Shown here: piece by piece, positions 25,127 to 34,415 of the stretch
Position numbering within the stretch: position 1 is the stretch's first letter
How the letters are laid out: each line of letters opens with the position of its first letter
Assembly: GCF_025979885.1 (NCBI RefSeq)
Contig: NZ_CP110139.1
Span: 3,363,501 to 3,427,500, forward strand
Origin: Hymenobacter sp. YIM 151500-1
GTDB lineage: Bacteria; Bacteroidota; Bacteroidia; Cytophagales; Hymenobacteraceae
Direction: 5' to 3'
DNA: 64,000 nt
Made by a program: the position numbers and the translations under genes
The notes under the pieces: generated by a model
Database searches by the model: none
The model's input: only the letters and a program-made list of their open reading frames with translations
What the model was told of the DNA's origin: nothing

Positions 25127-25876
25127 ATGCCAAGCCATAAAATTCTCATAGTGGAAGACGAATCCACCATTGCCCGGCACCTGAGCCGGGTGCTCGAGCT
25201 CCTCGGCCACCGCGTGACGGGTATAGCCGGCCGCGTGAGTGAGGCCTTAGAAAGCCTACACCAAGAACGCCCCGATCTAGTACTGCTCGACATTAAACTA
25301 CGCGGCGAGTTGGACGGCATCGACTTAGCAACCCGCCTGCGCTCCGAATATCACCTGCCATTTGTGTTCGTGACCTCGCAGGCAGACGCCCGGACCGTGG
25401 AGCGCGCCAAGCTTACCCGCCCCCATGGCTACCTGATCAAGCCCTTCGATGAGAACGACATCTTTGTGGCAGTGGAATTAGCATTGTCTGTTGCGGACGA
25501 TGCCAGCCTGGCGGACCCCATGTCATCTTCCAGCAAAGAAGAGAAAGTTGAGGATTCCCTGTTTTTGCGGTACCGCAAGCAGTTGGTGAAAGTGCGGTTC
25601 ACTGACCTGTGCTGGGTGAGCTCCGACCGCAACTATACCACGCTTCATGCCACCTCCGGTAAGTATACCATGAATTATTCGTTGAAATATGTGGAAGAAC
25701 ATCTGCCGAAAAGCGACTTCTTGCGCGTACACAAATCATATATCGTAGCTATTTCACGCATCACCGCTTTTAATTTCAACGACAACTATGTGGTGGTCGA
25801 CGGAAACGAAATACCTGTCGGGCGGGTCTATCAACCTACGTTGGTCAGCCGGTTTAACTTGCTCAGCGACGAGTGA
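25127..25876 (+). CDS. LytTR family response regulator (249 aa)
   Basis: DNA-binding regulator partnered with the kinase just upstream. The receiver domain (1-120) has the acidic pair at 10-12 (VEDE), phospho-acceptor Asp55 in LVLLDIKLRG and the lysine in GYLIKPFDE. The LytTR DNA-binding domain (about 148-245) contains the typical RYRKQLVKVRFTDLCWVSSD opening, then MNYSLKYVEEHLPKSDFLRV and HKSYIV. It should bind paired sites upstream of its targets; none can be identified here. Confidence 0.93.
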   Translation: MPSHKILIVEDESTIARHLSRVLELLGHRVTGIAGRVSEALESLHQERPDLVLLDIKLRGELDGIDLATRLRSEYHLPFVFVTSQADARTVERAKLTRPHGYLIKPFDENDIFVAVELALSVADDASLADPMSSSSKEEKVEDSLFLRYRKQLVKVRFTDLCWVSSDRNYTTLHATSGKYTMNYSLKYVEEHLPKSDFLRVHKSYIVAISRITAFNFNDNYVVVDGNEIPVGRVYQPTLVSRFNLLSDE

Positions 25877-26021
25877 AGAAAGACTATAGCCTGTTGCTTG
25901 TGCGGTAGCACGGGCAGTACCGTCCAAGGCCCATCAGCAATACGAATGGCAGGAGGATGTTTGGGCCGGAACTTCTGCTTGATAGAACGCATAACCCCGG
26001 CCATGCAGCCGGCAACTCGCG

Positions 26022-27779
26022 CTACTTTCGCAGGCCCAGCTTGCTATGCTTGAAGCCGTAGTTGAAGTACAGGGCCAGCCCGATAATCAGCCAGCCGAAG
26101 AACAGCAGCCAGTTGTTGACGCCCAGCTGGGTCATCAGGTAGAGGTTGGTGAGCAGGCCCAGCACTGGCAGCAAGCTCAGGCGCCGCCGAAACGACAGCC
26201 AGGCCAGCCCCACGCAAAACCCAATGAACACCAGCATGGGGATGTAGTGGCGAAACTCCTCGTAGCCCCCGTCGCCGCGCACGGCGCTGGCAAAGGCTTG
26301 CAGCCCTTCCTGGTTGTACACCACCAGCAGCGCCAGCCCCACCAGCATCACCAGCGGCACCAGGTACTGGCCGTTGATGTAGGGCACTTTGAAGCGGGCG
26401 TTGCTATGGCCGTGGGGGTCGATGACGAGGATGCCGCCGCACACCAGGGCAAAGGCAAAGAGCGTCCCGATAGAAGTCAGGTCAATGACCAGGTCCATGT
26501 TGAGCAGCAGGGCCGGCACGCCCACGAAAAAGCCCGTGACGATGGTGCTGAACGAAGGCGTGTGGAAGCGCGGGTGCACCCGCGCAAACACCGGCGGCAG
26601 CAGCCCGTCGCGGCTCATGGTCATCCAGATGCGGGGCTGGCCAATCTGGAACACCAGCAGTACCGAAGCCATGGCAAAAATGGCCGACACCGCCACAATA
26701 CCCGCCAGCCAGTCCATGCCCAGGCGCTGAAACACAAACGCCAGCGGGTCGCCCACACCCAGCTCTTTGTACGACACCATGCCGGTGAGTACCAGCGTGA
26801 TGATAACGTAGAGCACCGTGCAGATAATGAGGGCGTAAATCATGGCCCGCGGCAGGTCGCGCTGGGGGTTTTTGCACTCCTCGGCCGTGGTGCTGATGGC
26901 GTCGAAGCCGATGTAGGCGAAGAACACCGCCGACACGCCCTTGAGCACGCCTCCAATGCCGTTTGGGGCGAAAGGGCTCCAGTTGGCCGGATTCACGTAG
27001 AACACGCCCACCCCGATAACCAGCGCCACCACCGCCAGCTTGAGCAGCACCAGCAGGTTGGAGGCGTTTTTGGATTCCTTGATGCCCACGTACACCAGGG
27101 CCGTAATGGCCAGGGTAATCAGGCCCGCCGGCAGGTCCACCACCAGGCGCAGCCCGCCCGGCAGCTCCGGCGCCGCCGACCACGCCTTGTAGCCTTCCAG
27201 CTGGGCCGCCGACGCCTCGGCCAGCGGCTTGCCGGCCTGCATCAGGGCCATAACCTCGTGGTAATGCTTGTGGGCGCTCTGCATGCCCATGGTCAGCCAC
27301 ACGGGCAGGTTGACGCCCACCCCCGACAGCAGCCCGGTGAAGTAATCAGACCACGAAATAGCCACCACGATGTTGCCGACGGCATATTCCATAATCAGCG
27401 CCCAGCCGATAATCCAGGCCACCAGTTCCCCAAACGAGGCGTAGGCGTAGGTGTAGGCCGAGCCGCTGACCGGAATAGTGGCCGCAAACTGGGCGTAGCA
27501 CAAAGCCGAAAACGCGCAGGCCACGGCCGTAAACACAAACAGCAAGGACACGGCCGGCCCACCGTCGTGAGAAGCATTGCCGATGGTGCTGAAAATGCCC
27601 GCCCCAATGACGGCCGCAATGCCCAGGGCCGTCAGGTCGCGCACGGTGAGGTGGCGGGCCAGGCCACCCCCGCTGCCGCCGTGGCCCTCGGCGTCGGCGG
27701 GCGGGTTGAGGAGGATGTCGTCGAGTTGTTTGCGGCGAAACAGGCCGCTGCTGCGCGTGGGAGGAAGGGGCTGGGACAA
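26022..27779 (-). CDS. APC superfamily amino acid permease (about 585 aa)
   Basis: Cationic-type amino acid transporter of the APC superfamily with about 12-14 membrane segments. The first helix carries ALGIAAVIGAGIFSTIG, the substrate-binding GAGIF motif; the VFFAYIGFDAISTTAEECKNPQRDLPRAMI block is typical of the CAT/YhdG branch. The start is uncertain: the only in-frame ATG (27956) adds a non-homologous lead, whereas a TTG at 27779 opens MSQPLPPTRSSGLFRRKQLD, which resembles the family N-terminus (SxLFRxKxLD). I use the TTG. Substrate probably basic or neutral amino acids. Confidence 0.85.
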   Translation of the reverse strand: MSQPLPPTRSSGLFRRKQLDDILLNPPADAEGHGGSGGGLARHLTVRDLTALGIAAVIGAGIFSTIGNASHDGGPAVSLLFVFTAVACAFSALCYAQFAATIPVSGSAYTYAYASFGELVAWIIGWALIMEYAVGNIVVAISWSDYFTGLLSGVGVNLPVWLTMGMQSAHKHYHEVMALMQAGKPLAEASAAQLEGYKAWSAAPELPGGLRLVVDLPAGLITLAITALVYVGIKESKNASNLLVLLKLAVVALVIGVGVFYVNPANWSPFAPNGIGGVLKGVSAVFFAYIGFDAISTTAEECKNPQRDLPRAMIYALIICTVLYVIITLVLTGMVSYKELGVGDPLAFVFQRLGMDWLAGIVAVSAIFAMASVLLVFQIGQPRIWMTMSRDGLLPPVFARVHPRFHTPSFSTIVTGFFVGVPALLLNMDLVIDLTSIGTLFAFALVCGGILVIDPHGHSNARFKVPYINGQYLVPLVMLVGLALLVVYNQEGLQAFASAVRGDGGYEEFRHYIPMLVFIGFCVGLAWLSFRRRLSLLPVLGLLTNLYLMTQLGVNNWLLFFGWLIIGLALYFNYGFKHSKLGLRK

Positions 27780-27986
27780 GGCGGTAGAGGAGAGTTTAGA
27801 GGGGCAAAAGATACAGAATAATGCGCCGGGGCTACACCGCAGCGCCCGTTTGCCGTGGAGAGCCGCACGAGAAACCAGGCTGCTGCGTGGCGGCTTACTC
27901 ACGAGATACCCTATTTCTTCTGTAACTCGCGTGTGGAATCCGACCCAGCTCCGCATCTACCAGGTCGACACCAAATCAAACCCGCT

Positions 27987-28706
27987 ATGCCGCGCCCCGT
28001 CATCACCATTTCCAGTCCTTGCCACGAGAGCTGGGCCGCCATGACGCCCGCCGCCCAAGGCCGGCATTGTGCCGCTTGCGACAAAGTAGTAACCGACTTC
28101 ACCCGTATGACTGATGCCGAGATGCTGGCGTGGCTGCAGCACCCGGCTGCGCCTACCTGTGGCCGGTTTCGCGCCGACCAGTTGCACCGGCCACTGGTGG
28201 TTCTGGCTCCGGCACCCCGGTGGCGACAGTGGCTAGGGGCCGGGGTGGCAGTGCTGGGAATAGGAGTAGCAGGGCCTACTGCGGCTCAGGTAACACCCAT
28301 GGCGCAGGTTGCGCAACAGAGTGCAACCGATGGTGTAGTAAACACCTCCGCAGTGCCTGAGAAACTAGTGCTACCCTCGCGTTTAATCAGGGGACGTGTG
28401 ACGGATACTCAAACTGGTGAAGGGCTGCCAGGTGTGACAGTATTGGTGAAAGGGACCCATACGGGAGTAACTTCTAATATGGACGGCACCTTTGAACTAC
28501 TCGTTCCTGAAGCCCTTACCAACCAGCAGGTTATTACCTTTTCCTCAGTAGGGTATATCGAAGAAGAGAAGAATATCGGTACGCTGGTCGCGCAAAATGG
28601 CCTGGCTGAAATACACTTGCATGGTGCTGTGACAGGTGGCATTTTTTATCCTGTATATACTCTCCGTGGCTTGTGGCAGCGCCTGATGCGTCCGTTCCAG
28701 CGGTAA
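27987..28706 (+). CDS. Cys-motif membrane protein with carboxypeptidase-regulatory-like domain (239 aa), paralogue A
   Basis: N-terminal cytoplasmic Cys motif (about 9-60): CHESWAAMTPAAQGRHCAAC followed by DKVVTDFTRMTDAE and CGRFR, a pattern recurring in Bacteroidota proteins of unknown role and suggestive of metal binding. One membrane helix follows (about 80-100), then a carboxypeptidase-regulatory-like beta-sandwich (about 130-215, IRGRVTDTQTGEGLPGVTV). The end is the cationic tail RGLWQRLMRPFQR. It has no signal peptide. The paralogue at 28853 has the same layout and tail, so this is a tandem duplication. Confidence 0.75.
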   Translation: MPRPVITISSPCHESWAAMTPAAQGRHCAACDKVVTDFTRMTDAEMLAWLQHPAAPTCGRFRADQLHRPLVVLAPAPRWRQWLGAGVAVLGIGVAGPTAAQVTPMAQVAQQSATDGVVNTSAVPEKLVLPSRLIRGRVTDTQTGEGLPGVTVLVKGTHTGVTSNMDGTFELLVPEALTNQQVITFSSVGYIEEEKNIGTLVAQNGLAEIHLHGAVTGGIFYPVYTLRGLWQRLMRPFQR

Positions 28707-28852
28707 AGGCGGCGTCCTCTTTAGTTCCTAACCGGCCTTCTGCATTGCCAACTCGGCCGACTATCTGGGCACTCAGCAGATTTTTCCTCCCGCTTCGTGT
28801 GGAATCGGCATTGAGGGCGCATCAACTCAGCACACCAACCTGCTGAGCCCTT

Positions 28853-29602
28853 ATGCCGCACCGCCCCACCGTCACCATTCCGCAGCCCTGCCACGAAAGC
28901 TGGGCCGCCATGACGCCCGCCGCCCAAGGCCGCCACTGCGCCGCCTGCAACAAAGTAGTAACTGACTTTACCCGCATGACCGACGCCGAGGTAGTGGCCT
29001 GGCTGGCGCAGCAGTCCGGTTCGTCGTGCGGCCGGTTCCGCCAAGACCAGCTGCATCGGCCGCTGCATACTGCGGCGCCCGAAGCAACCCTGTGGCGCAC
29101 GTGGCTGGCTGCTGCCTCGGCGGTGCTGGGGTTTGGTGCTGTGGCTGCTCCCGCTGCTCAGGCTCAGCAAAAAGAGCGAGTGGAAACGCACGTAACCGTG
29201 GGCATGGTAGCTACCCCAAAGCCCCCGCAACCCCTATTGCTGCCGCCGCCAGTGGTGCGCGGCGTGGTGCTGGACTCTGCCACGCGGGAGCCGCTGCCGG
29301 GCGTGACGGTGCTGGTGAAGGGCACCACTATTGGTGTTTATACGAATGCGGATGGGTCGTTTGAGCTGGTATTGCCGGAGGAGTATCGGGATAATAGCTC
29401 AGTAGAGCTAACGTTTAGCTCTATCGGCTACGTCAATCAGTTCCACAGAGCCATTCGCAACGAATCCCTCACGATAGTTCTGGCACCCGACCACCGCGAA
29501 CTTGGTGGCTTAATGGTTGTTGCGGGCGGTTACTATGTTTCTCCCTGGTACACCCCTCGCGGCCTGTGGCAGCGTCTGATGCGGCCGTTTCGGCGGTGGT
29601 AG
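28853..29602 (+). CDS. Cys-motif membrane protein with carboxypeptidase-regulatory-like domain (249 aa), paralogue B
   Basis: Same order as the gene at 27987: N-terminal CHESWAAMTPAAQGRHCAAC and NKVVTDFTRMTDAE, CGRFRQDQL, a membrane helix (about 82-103), a beta-sandwich (about 137-225, VRGVVLDSATREPLPGVTV) and the C-terminal RGLWQRLMRPFRRW. The N-terminal motif is nearly identical in the pair while the linker between helix and sandwich has diverged. The 146-bp gap between them has no terminator, so they may be co-transcribed. Function unknown. Confidence 0.75.
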   Translation: MPHRPTVTIPQPCHESWAAMTPAAQGRHCAACNKVVTDFTRMTDAEVVAWLAQQSGSSCGRFRQDQLHRPLHTAAPEATLWRTWLAAASAVLGFGAVAAPAAQAQQKERVETHVTVGMVATPKPPQPLLLPPPVVRGVVLDSATREPLPGVTVLVKGTTIGVYTNADGSFELVLPEEYRDNSSVELTFSSIGYVNQFHRAIRNESLTIVLAPDHRELGGLMVVAGGYYVSPWYTPRGLWQRLMRPFRRW

Positions 29603-29654
29603 CCGCCTCCCCCCCGGCCCCGCAACTGCTCCATACGCAGTATCCCGTGGACAG

Positions 29655-30017
29655 GGAGAGCTGGACGTAACAGTTCTACACCGCCCCTTTGGCTACCGTC
29701 TCCGGAGCTGCTACAGCTTGTATTCGCACAGGGGGCCACGTAACGGTTGAAGAATTGTAGCAGCAACACGAGAAAAAAGCCCAGTGCCGCGTAGCAGTGC
29801 CAGACACGTTCAAATTGTTTCTTGCACCGCTACGCGGCACCGGGCCTTCTCTTCGTCTATCTACAATCCTCCAGGCCGCTACGCGGCTACTCAACGACAC
29901 TTGGCTGCTCAACTGGGTAGCCGTACTGGAGGCGGGAGCCGACAGGGCGGCGTCGAACGACCCGGAACTGGCTCCCCCTCTCCACGGGAGAGGGGGCCGG
30001 GGGGTGAGGCTAAACCT
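29655..30017. repeat. Composite intergenic repeat, copy 1 (with degenerate mirror half)
   Basis: The half 29781-30017 contains, in order, a palindrome around ACCGCTACGCGGCACC (29781-29842), a GGCCGCTACGCGGC block, and an end of the CCCTCTCC-hairpin-GGGGTGAGGC type. It aligns along its length with 34186-34405 and with the reverse complement of 34016-34246. A more degenerate inverted half lies at 29655-29780. Nothing else is seen in the 29603-30047 gap. Confidence 0.6.
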
Positions 30018-30047
30018 TTCCACCCTCAAAACCCTTATTCCGGCAGT

Positions 30048-31157
30048 ATGAAAAACTTACTGCTGGCACTTACTATCCTCCTCGGCACGGCTTCCAGCTG
30101 TGCCCTCAAGCCCACCAACAAGCACGACGTATTCACGGAGCGGGCCCAGCTGCCCCAGGAAGAAGCCGTGCACCCGCGCAACTCCCTGGAGTGGTGGTAC
30201 TTCACCGGCCACCTGCGCGACAAAGCCACCGGTGAAATGTTCGGGGTGGAGTACGTGTTTTTCCACTTCAACATCACGGGCAAGAAGGACTGGCAGATGG
30301 TCAACTTTGCCCTCACTGACCCGCAGCGCCAGCAGTTCCGCTATGACTATAGGGTGGAGCGCCTGCCCCGGCTGCTGGCCTCGGCCCTGCCGCTCAACCT
30401 CAGCACTCAGAAGAAAGACCAGCGCTGGACCCTCACCGGCCAGGAAGGCACCTACCACCTGCAAGGCCGCATGGCCCAGCACCGCGGCCACGCCATCAAC
30501 CTGCGCACCCAGCCCCTGAAGCCCGTGCTCCTGCACAGCGGCACCGGCTACGAAAACTACGGCGACGTGGCCCGCGCCGGCTACTACAGCTACCCCCGCC
30601 TGACCACCACCGGCACCCTCGAAATCGACGGCAAGGTGCGCGAGGTGGAAGGCCAGCTCTGGTACGACCGGCAGTGGAACTGCAACTCCGTCACCAACAA
30701 AGGCATCGGCTGGGACTGGTTTTCTCTGCAACTTGATGAGCCGGCCGTGACGGCGGGCGGCGCGGCCCCCACGGCCCCGGTCCAGCACGAAATCATGGCC
30801 TACCTGCTGTTCGACCGAAACTCCAGCCGCACCGTGAGCGGGGGCACCTACAGCGGCCCCGGCCAGGCCGTGGACCTCAAAGCCCAGGACTTTCAGCTCG
30901 ATGTGCTCAGCTACTGGACCAGCCCTCACTCCCGCCTGCGCTACCCCAGCAAGTGGCGCCTGCGCATTCCCAGCCAGGGCTACGACCTCACCATCACGCC
31001 CCTCGTGCCCGACCAGGAACTGACCCTTAAGCTATTTGCCGGCATCAAAATGCACTACTGGGAAGGCATGTGCCGCGTCGAAGGCACCCACCACGGCCAG
31101 CCCGTGCAGGGCAACAGCTACGTGGAGCTGACGAATCGGGGGAAATCGGAGAAGTGA
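30048..31157 (+). CDS. CrtC/AttH-like lipocalin-domain lipoprotein (369 aa)
   Basis: Lipoprotein: the signal ends GTASSC (Cys18). The rest shows the two-lipocalin-domain fold of the AttH/carotenoid 1,2-hydratase (CrtC) group: the opening HPRNSLEWWYFTGHLRD, the VEYVFFHFN strand, the central EGQLWYDRQW and WDWFSLQL block. The CrtC-like family contains hydratases and many of unknown activity; no carotenoid genes are nearby, so I do not assign the hydratase function. The stop codon TGA is the TGA of the first GAAGTGAGA unit of the array that follows. Confidence 0.85.
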   Translation: MKNLLLALTILLGTASSCALKPTNKHDVFTERAQLPQEEAVHPRNSLEWWYFTGHLRDKATGEMFGVEYVFFHFNITGKKDWQMVNFALTDPQRQQFRYDYRVERLPRLLASALPLNLSTQKKDQRWTLTGQEGTYHLQGRMAQHRGHAINLRTQPLKPVLLHSGTGYENYGDVARAGYYSYPRLTTTGTLEIDGKVREVEGQLWYDRQWNCNSVTNKGIGWDWFSLQLDEPAVTAGGAAPTAPVQHEIMAYLLFDRNSSRTVSGGTYSGPGQAVDLKAQDFQLDVLSYWTSPHSRLRYPSKWRLRIPSQGYDLTITPLVPDQELTLKLFAGIKMHYWEGMCRVEGTHHGQPVQGNSYVELTNRGKSEK

Positions 31158-31262
31158 GATGGTGAGACATGAGACTATGAGACATGAGAGGTGAGACTTT
31201 CGTGCTGACGGCCGCGCCGCTAGAACATCGTCTCACCTCTCACTTCTCAAAGTCTCAGGTCT
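31149..31262. repeat. Inverted GAAGTGAGA arrays between two convergent genes
   Basis: Left arm 31149-31200 (units GAAGTGAGAT, GGTGAGACAT, GAGACTATGA, GAGGTGAGAC), short spacer, right arm 31226-31262 (TCGTCTCACCTCTCACTTCT). The left arm contains the stop of the lipocalin gene; the right arm ends five bases from the stop of the kinase gene. The spacer end AGAACATCGTCTCAC also occurs at 55025-55039. Confidence 0.75.
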
Positions 31263-31267
31263 AATCA

Positions 31268-32452
31268 CTACTCCTCCCTCAATATTACCCGGAACGTGGT
31301 GCCGCGGCTTACTTCGCTCCACTTCACGAAGAGGCGGCCCTGGTGGTAGTTTTCGATGATGCGCTTGGCCAGGGCCAGGCCCAGGCCCCAGCCTCGCTTT
31401 TTGGTGGTGTAGCCCGGCAAAAACACGCTTTCTAGCTTACTCTTCGGAATACCCTTGCCGGTGTCGGTGATGTCGATGGCAATCTGGGTTTTGTTGCGCA
31501 CGGGGCGGCGCAGGTGAATGGTGATGGAGCCGCGGCCGTCCATGGCGTCCACGGCGTTTTTGCAGATGTTTTCGATAACCCAGTCAAACAGCGGCACATT
31601 CACCAGGGCGGGCGTGTCCAGGGGCAGGTCGGTTTTGATGGTGAACGTCACCTTCCTCGATACCCGGCTTTGCAGGTAGCTGATGGCGTTCTGCGTGACG
31701 CGCAGGATGTTTTCGGGCTTGAGCACCGGCACCGAGCCGATGTTGCTGAACCGCTCGGTAATAATCTGTAGGCGCCGGATGTCCTTGCTCAGCTCCTCCA
31801 CGATGGGCTCGTCCCGAAACCGCTCACTCTCGCTCAGGTAGCTCTGCCAGGCCATCAGGCTGCTCAGGGGCGTGCCCAGCTGGTGGGCCGTTTCCTTGGC
31901 CAGGCCTACCCACACCCGGTTCTGCTCGGCCCGCCGCGAGTAGCTGAACGCGAAGTAGGCAATAACCGCCAGGCACCCGATAATTGCCAGCTGCACCAGC
32001 GGGTAGTAGCGCAACTGCGTCAGTAAGGCCGACTCCTTATAATACAGGTAAGAGCGCAGGCCGGCCCCCAGCTCAATCACAATGGGCGGGTGCTGCTCCT
32101 TCATCACCTCCACCTGCTCCCGCAGATACTTTTCCTGCTGCTGGGGCGTGAGGCCCTGGGGCATGTTCAGGTTCTGAGCGTCCACGGGGTAGCCTTCGTC
32201 GTTCACCCAGATAACCGGAATGGTCTTGTTGGCCTCCACAATTTCGGTCATCAGAAACGACACGTTCGACTCTTCCTCCGACGTAACCAGGTAGCGCTGG
32301 GTGCGGGCGTAGAGGTCAATCTGCTTCTGCTCCCGCTCGGCCAGGCGCCGCACCAGGATGTTGGTGTAAATAACGGTGGCGGCGGCCACCAGCAAGGCCA
32401 CGCCCACGATAATGAGCTTGATACGGGACTTTTGGTCGTAAATCGGAATCAC
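31268..32452 (-). CDS. Sensor histidine kinase (394 aa)
   Basis: Two membrane helices (11-34 and 151-172) flank a periplasmic sensor region (35-150) without a recognised domain. The phospho-acceptor is His190 in AKETAHQLGTPLSSL, which is the HxLxTPL pattern of HisKA kinases; then N-box ENICKNAVDAMDG, G1 DTGKGIPKS and G2 GWGLGLALAKR. The start codon is GTG (MIPIYDQKSRIK). No response regulator gene is adjacent, so it is an orphan here. It is divergent from hemA with about 290 bp between, a layout I have seen in related Bacteroidota. Confidence 0.9.
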   Translation of the reverse strand: MIPIYDQKSRIKLIIVGVALLVAAATVIYTNILVRRLAEREQKQIDLYARTQRYLVTSEEESNVSFLMTEIVEANKTIPVIWVNDEGYPVDAQNLNMPQGLTPQQQEKYLREQVEVMKEQHPPIVIELGAGLRSYLYYKESALLTQLRYYPLVQLAIIGCLAVIAYFAFSYSRRAEQNRVWVGLAKETAHQLGTPLSSLMAWQSYLSESERFRDEPIVEELSKDIRRLQIITERFSNIGSVPVLKPENILRVTQNAISYLQSRVSRKVTFTIKTDLPLDTPALVNVPLFDWVIENICKNAVDAMDGRGSITIHLRRPVRNKTQIAIDITDTGKGIPKSKLESVFLPGYTTKKRGWGLGLALAKRIIENYHQGRLFVKWSEVSRGTTFRVILREE

Positions 32453-32708
32453 GCGGAGGAAGACAGCAGGAACAACAACGCGGAGCCACGGCTCCCCGGC
32501 GAAGATACGGCCGCCCCGCCGGGAAGTGTCAACTCCTCCGCCCTGGCCTGGTACTTTTCACCAACCATGGGGGCATTGCATAATTTTTATCCGGCTTCAG
32601 ATGATTCAAACAGCTGTTCGTCCGTGTAATCGGCCTTTTTGTCATCAATCCCGTTTAGTGCGAACCTGAGGCGGGGTGCTACTGTTTTTACCCTAGCAAT
32701 TTCTAGCG

Positions 32709-32716
32709 TATTTTTG
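32709..32716 (+). promoter_or_regulatory. Candidate -7 element of hemA
   Basis: TATTTTTG matches TAnnTTTG and lies 28 bp before the hemA ATG. At the -33 position only a T-run (32685-32689) is seen. Confidence 0.55.
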
Positions 32717-32743
32717 CCTCCTGTTTTTGCACTAGCTCCCGCT

Positions 32744-34015
32744 ATGCTCTATCCATTCAAGGCCGTTAGTCTCTCCTACAAGAAAGCTCCGCTAGCCATT
32801 CGGGAGCTGATTGCCTTGGATGAGGCTGCCTGCCGCCGCTTCCTGCACACCCTGCACCACAACCTGGGCCTTACCGACCTGCTCGTGCTAAGCACCTGTA
32901 ACCGTACCGAAGTCTACTACTCGGCGGAGCGCGACCAGAGCCCGGTTATCATCGAAGCCCTCGGCCAGCTTAAAGGCCTAGCCCATATTGCCGAACACTT
33001 TCCCTACTTCGACGTGCTCGACGAGCACGCCGACGCCGTGCGCCACCTGTTTGAAGTTGCCATGGGCCTCGATGCCCAGGTGGTCGGCGACCTGCAAATC
33101 AGCAACCAGGTGAAGCAGGCCTACCAGTGGTCGGCCGATGCCGACGCGGCCGGGCCCTTCCTGCACCGCCTGCTGCACACGGTGTTTTTCACCAACAAGC
33201 GCGTGCAGCAGGAAACCGCCTTCCGCGACGGCGCCGCTTCTACTTCCTACGCCGCCCTCGAGCTGGTAGAGGAGCTAACCGCCGACGTGGCCAACCCGCG
33301 CGTGCTGGTGGTGGGCCTGGGCGAAATCGGGGCCGATGTGTGCCGCCACCTCGGCGACAGTAAGCTGTTCCCGGACGTTACCATCTGCAACCGCACCCGC
33401 AGCAAGGCCGACCTCCTGGCCCAGGAGTGCGGCCTGAAAGTGCTCGATTTTGAATACTTGGTGCAGGGCCTGAAAGAGGCCGATGTCGTTATCAGCAGCA
33501 TCGCCCGCGACGAGCCCTTCTTCACCCGCGACATGGTAGAGCGCCTCGAAGTGCTGAGCTACAAGTTCTTCATCGACCTGTCGGTGCCGCGCAGCATTGC
33601 TTCCGATGTCGAAACCGTGCCTGGCGTACTAGTCTACAACATCGACGCCATTCAGAGCAAAGCCTCGGCCGCTCTGGAGCGCCGCCTGGCCGCCGTGCCG
33701 CAGGTGCGGGCCATTATCGAGGAAAGCATGGCCGGCCTCCAGGACTGGACCAAGGAGATGCTGGTGTCGCCGACCATTCAGAAGCTGAAGAACGCCCTGG
33801 AGCAGATTCGGCAGGAGGAAATGGACCGCTACCAGAAGAAGCTGAGCGCCGAAGAAGCTAAGCGCCTCGACGACATCACTCGGTCCCTGATGCAGAAGAT
33901 TCTCAAGCAGCCCGTGCTCCAGCTCAAAGCCGCCTGCAAGCGCGGCGAAGCCGACCAGCTCATCGACGTGCTCACCGACCTCTTCGACCTGGAGCGCCAG
34001 CCCGATGTGGCGTAA
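32744..34015 (+). CDS. hemA: Glutamyl-tRNA reductase (423 aa)
   Basis: First committed enzyme of the C5 pathway to tetrapyrroles: reduces glutamyl-tRNA to glutamate-1-semialdehyde with NADPH. The catalytic Cys52 is in the conserved STCNRTEVYY block; the Rossmann domain holds VVGLGEIGADV; the C-terminal dimerisation helix is present. The ATG at 32744 matches the conserved MLYPFKAVSLSYKKAPLAIRE start; upstream in-frame starts would overlap the promoter. No other hem gene is adjacent. Confidence 0.95.
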   Translation: MLYPFKAVSLSYKKAPLAIRELIALDEAACRRFLHTLHHNLGLTDLLVLSTCNRTEVYYSAERDQSPVIIEALGQLKGLAHIAEHFPYFDVLDEHADAVRHLFEVAMGLDAQVVGDLQISNQVKQAYQWSADADAAGPFLHRLLHTVFFTNKRVQQETAFRDGAASTSYAALELVEELTADVANPRVLVVGLGEIGADVCRHLGDSKLFPDVTICNRTRSKADLLAQECGLKVLDFEYLVQGLKEADVVISSIARDEPFFTRDMVERLEVLSYKFFIDLSVPRSIASDVETVPGVLVYNIDAIQSKASAALERRLAAVPQVRAIIEESMAGLQDWTKEMLVSPTIQKLKNALEQIRQEEMDRYQKKLSAEEAKRLDDITRSLMQKILKQPVLQLKAACKRGEADQLIDVLTDLFDLERQPDVA

Positions 34016-34405
34016 GCTTTAGCCTCACCCCCCGGCCCCCTCTCCTGCGGAGAGGGGGAGCCAGTTCCGGGTCGTTCTACGCTGCCCTGTCGGCTACCGC
34101 CTCCAGAACGGCTACCGGATTGTAGTGGCACGGTAGCCGCGTAGGGGCCTACAGGTTTGTAGATAGATGGGGAAAGAACAGGCTAGCACCGCGTAGCGGT
34201 GCCAGAGACGCCCGAACGTTTCTTGCACCGCTACGCGGCGCTACATTCTTCTACGTGTGGTTTCTACACTCCTTTAGCCGCTACGCGGCCACTGTGCTAC
34301 TACAAGCAGGTAGCCGTCCTGGAGGCGCTAGCCGACAGGGCGGCGTAGCACGACCTGGCGTCAGGCTCCCCCTCTCCGCGGGAGAGGGGGCCGGGGGGTG
34401 AGGCC
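34016..34405. repeat. Composite intergenic repeat, palindromic copies 2 and 3
   Basis: About 230-bp units in opposite orientation, 34016-34246 and 34186-34405, share a central palindrome (34186-34246, AGCACCGCGTAGCGGTGCC and CACCGCTACGCGG). Each outer end is a CCCCCTCTCC-type hairpin preceded or followed by a GAGGC/GCCTC sequence. The whole forms a large foldback between hemA and the ArsR-type gene. The same composite is at 29655-30017. Confidence 0.65.
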
Positions 34406-34415
34406 CTACAACAAG

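Noticed and set aside
25831-25992. A 54-codon minus-strand frame (MRSIKQKFRPKH...) overlapping the end of the LytTR gene
   Set aside because: Reads plausibly but overlaps a real gene and resembles nothing I know; could be a lost gene's remnant but cannot be supported.
26046-27821. A 591-codon plus-strand frame opposite the amino acid permease
   Set aside because: His/Gln-rich shadow of the permease, no domain features.
30048-31157. Lipocalin-like gene considered as carotenoid 1,2-hydratase (crtC)
   Set aside because: Only general AttH/CrtC fold similarity; lipoprotein signal and absence of carotenoid genes do not support the specific function.
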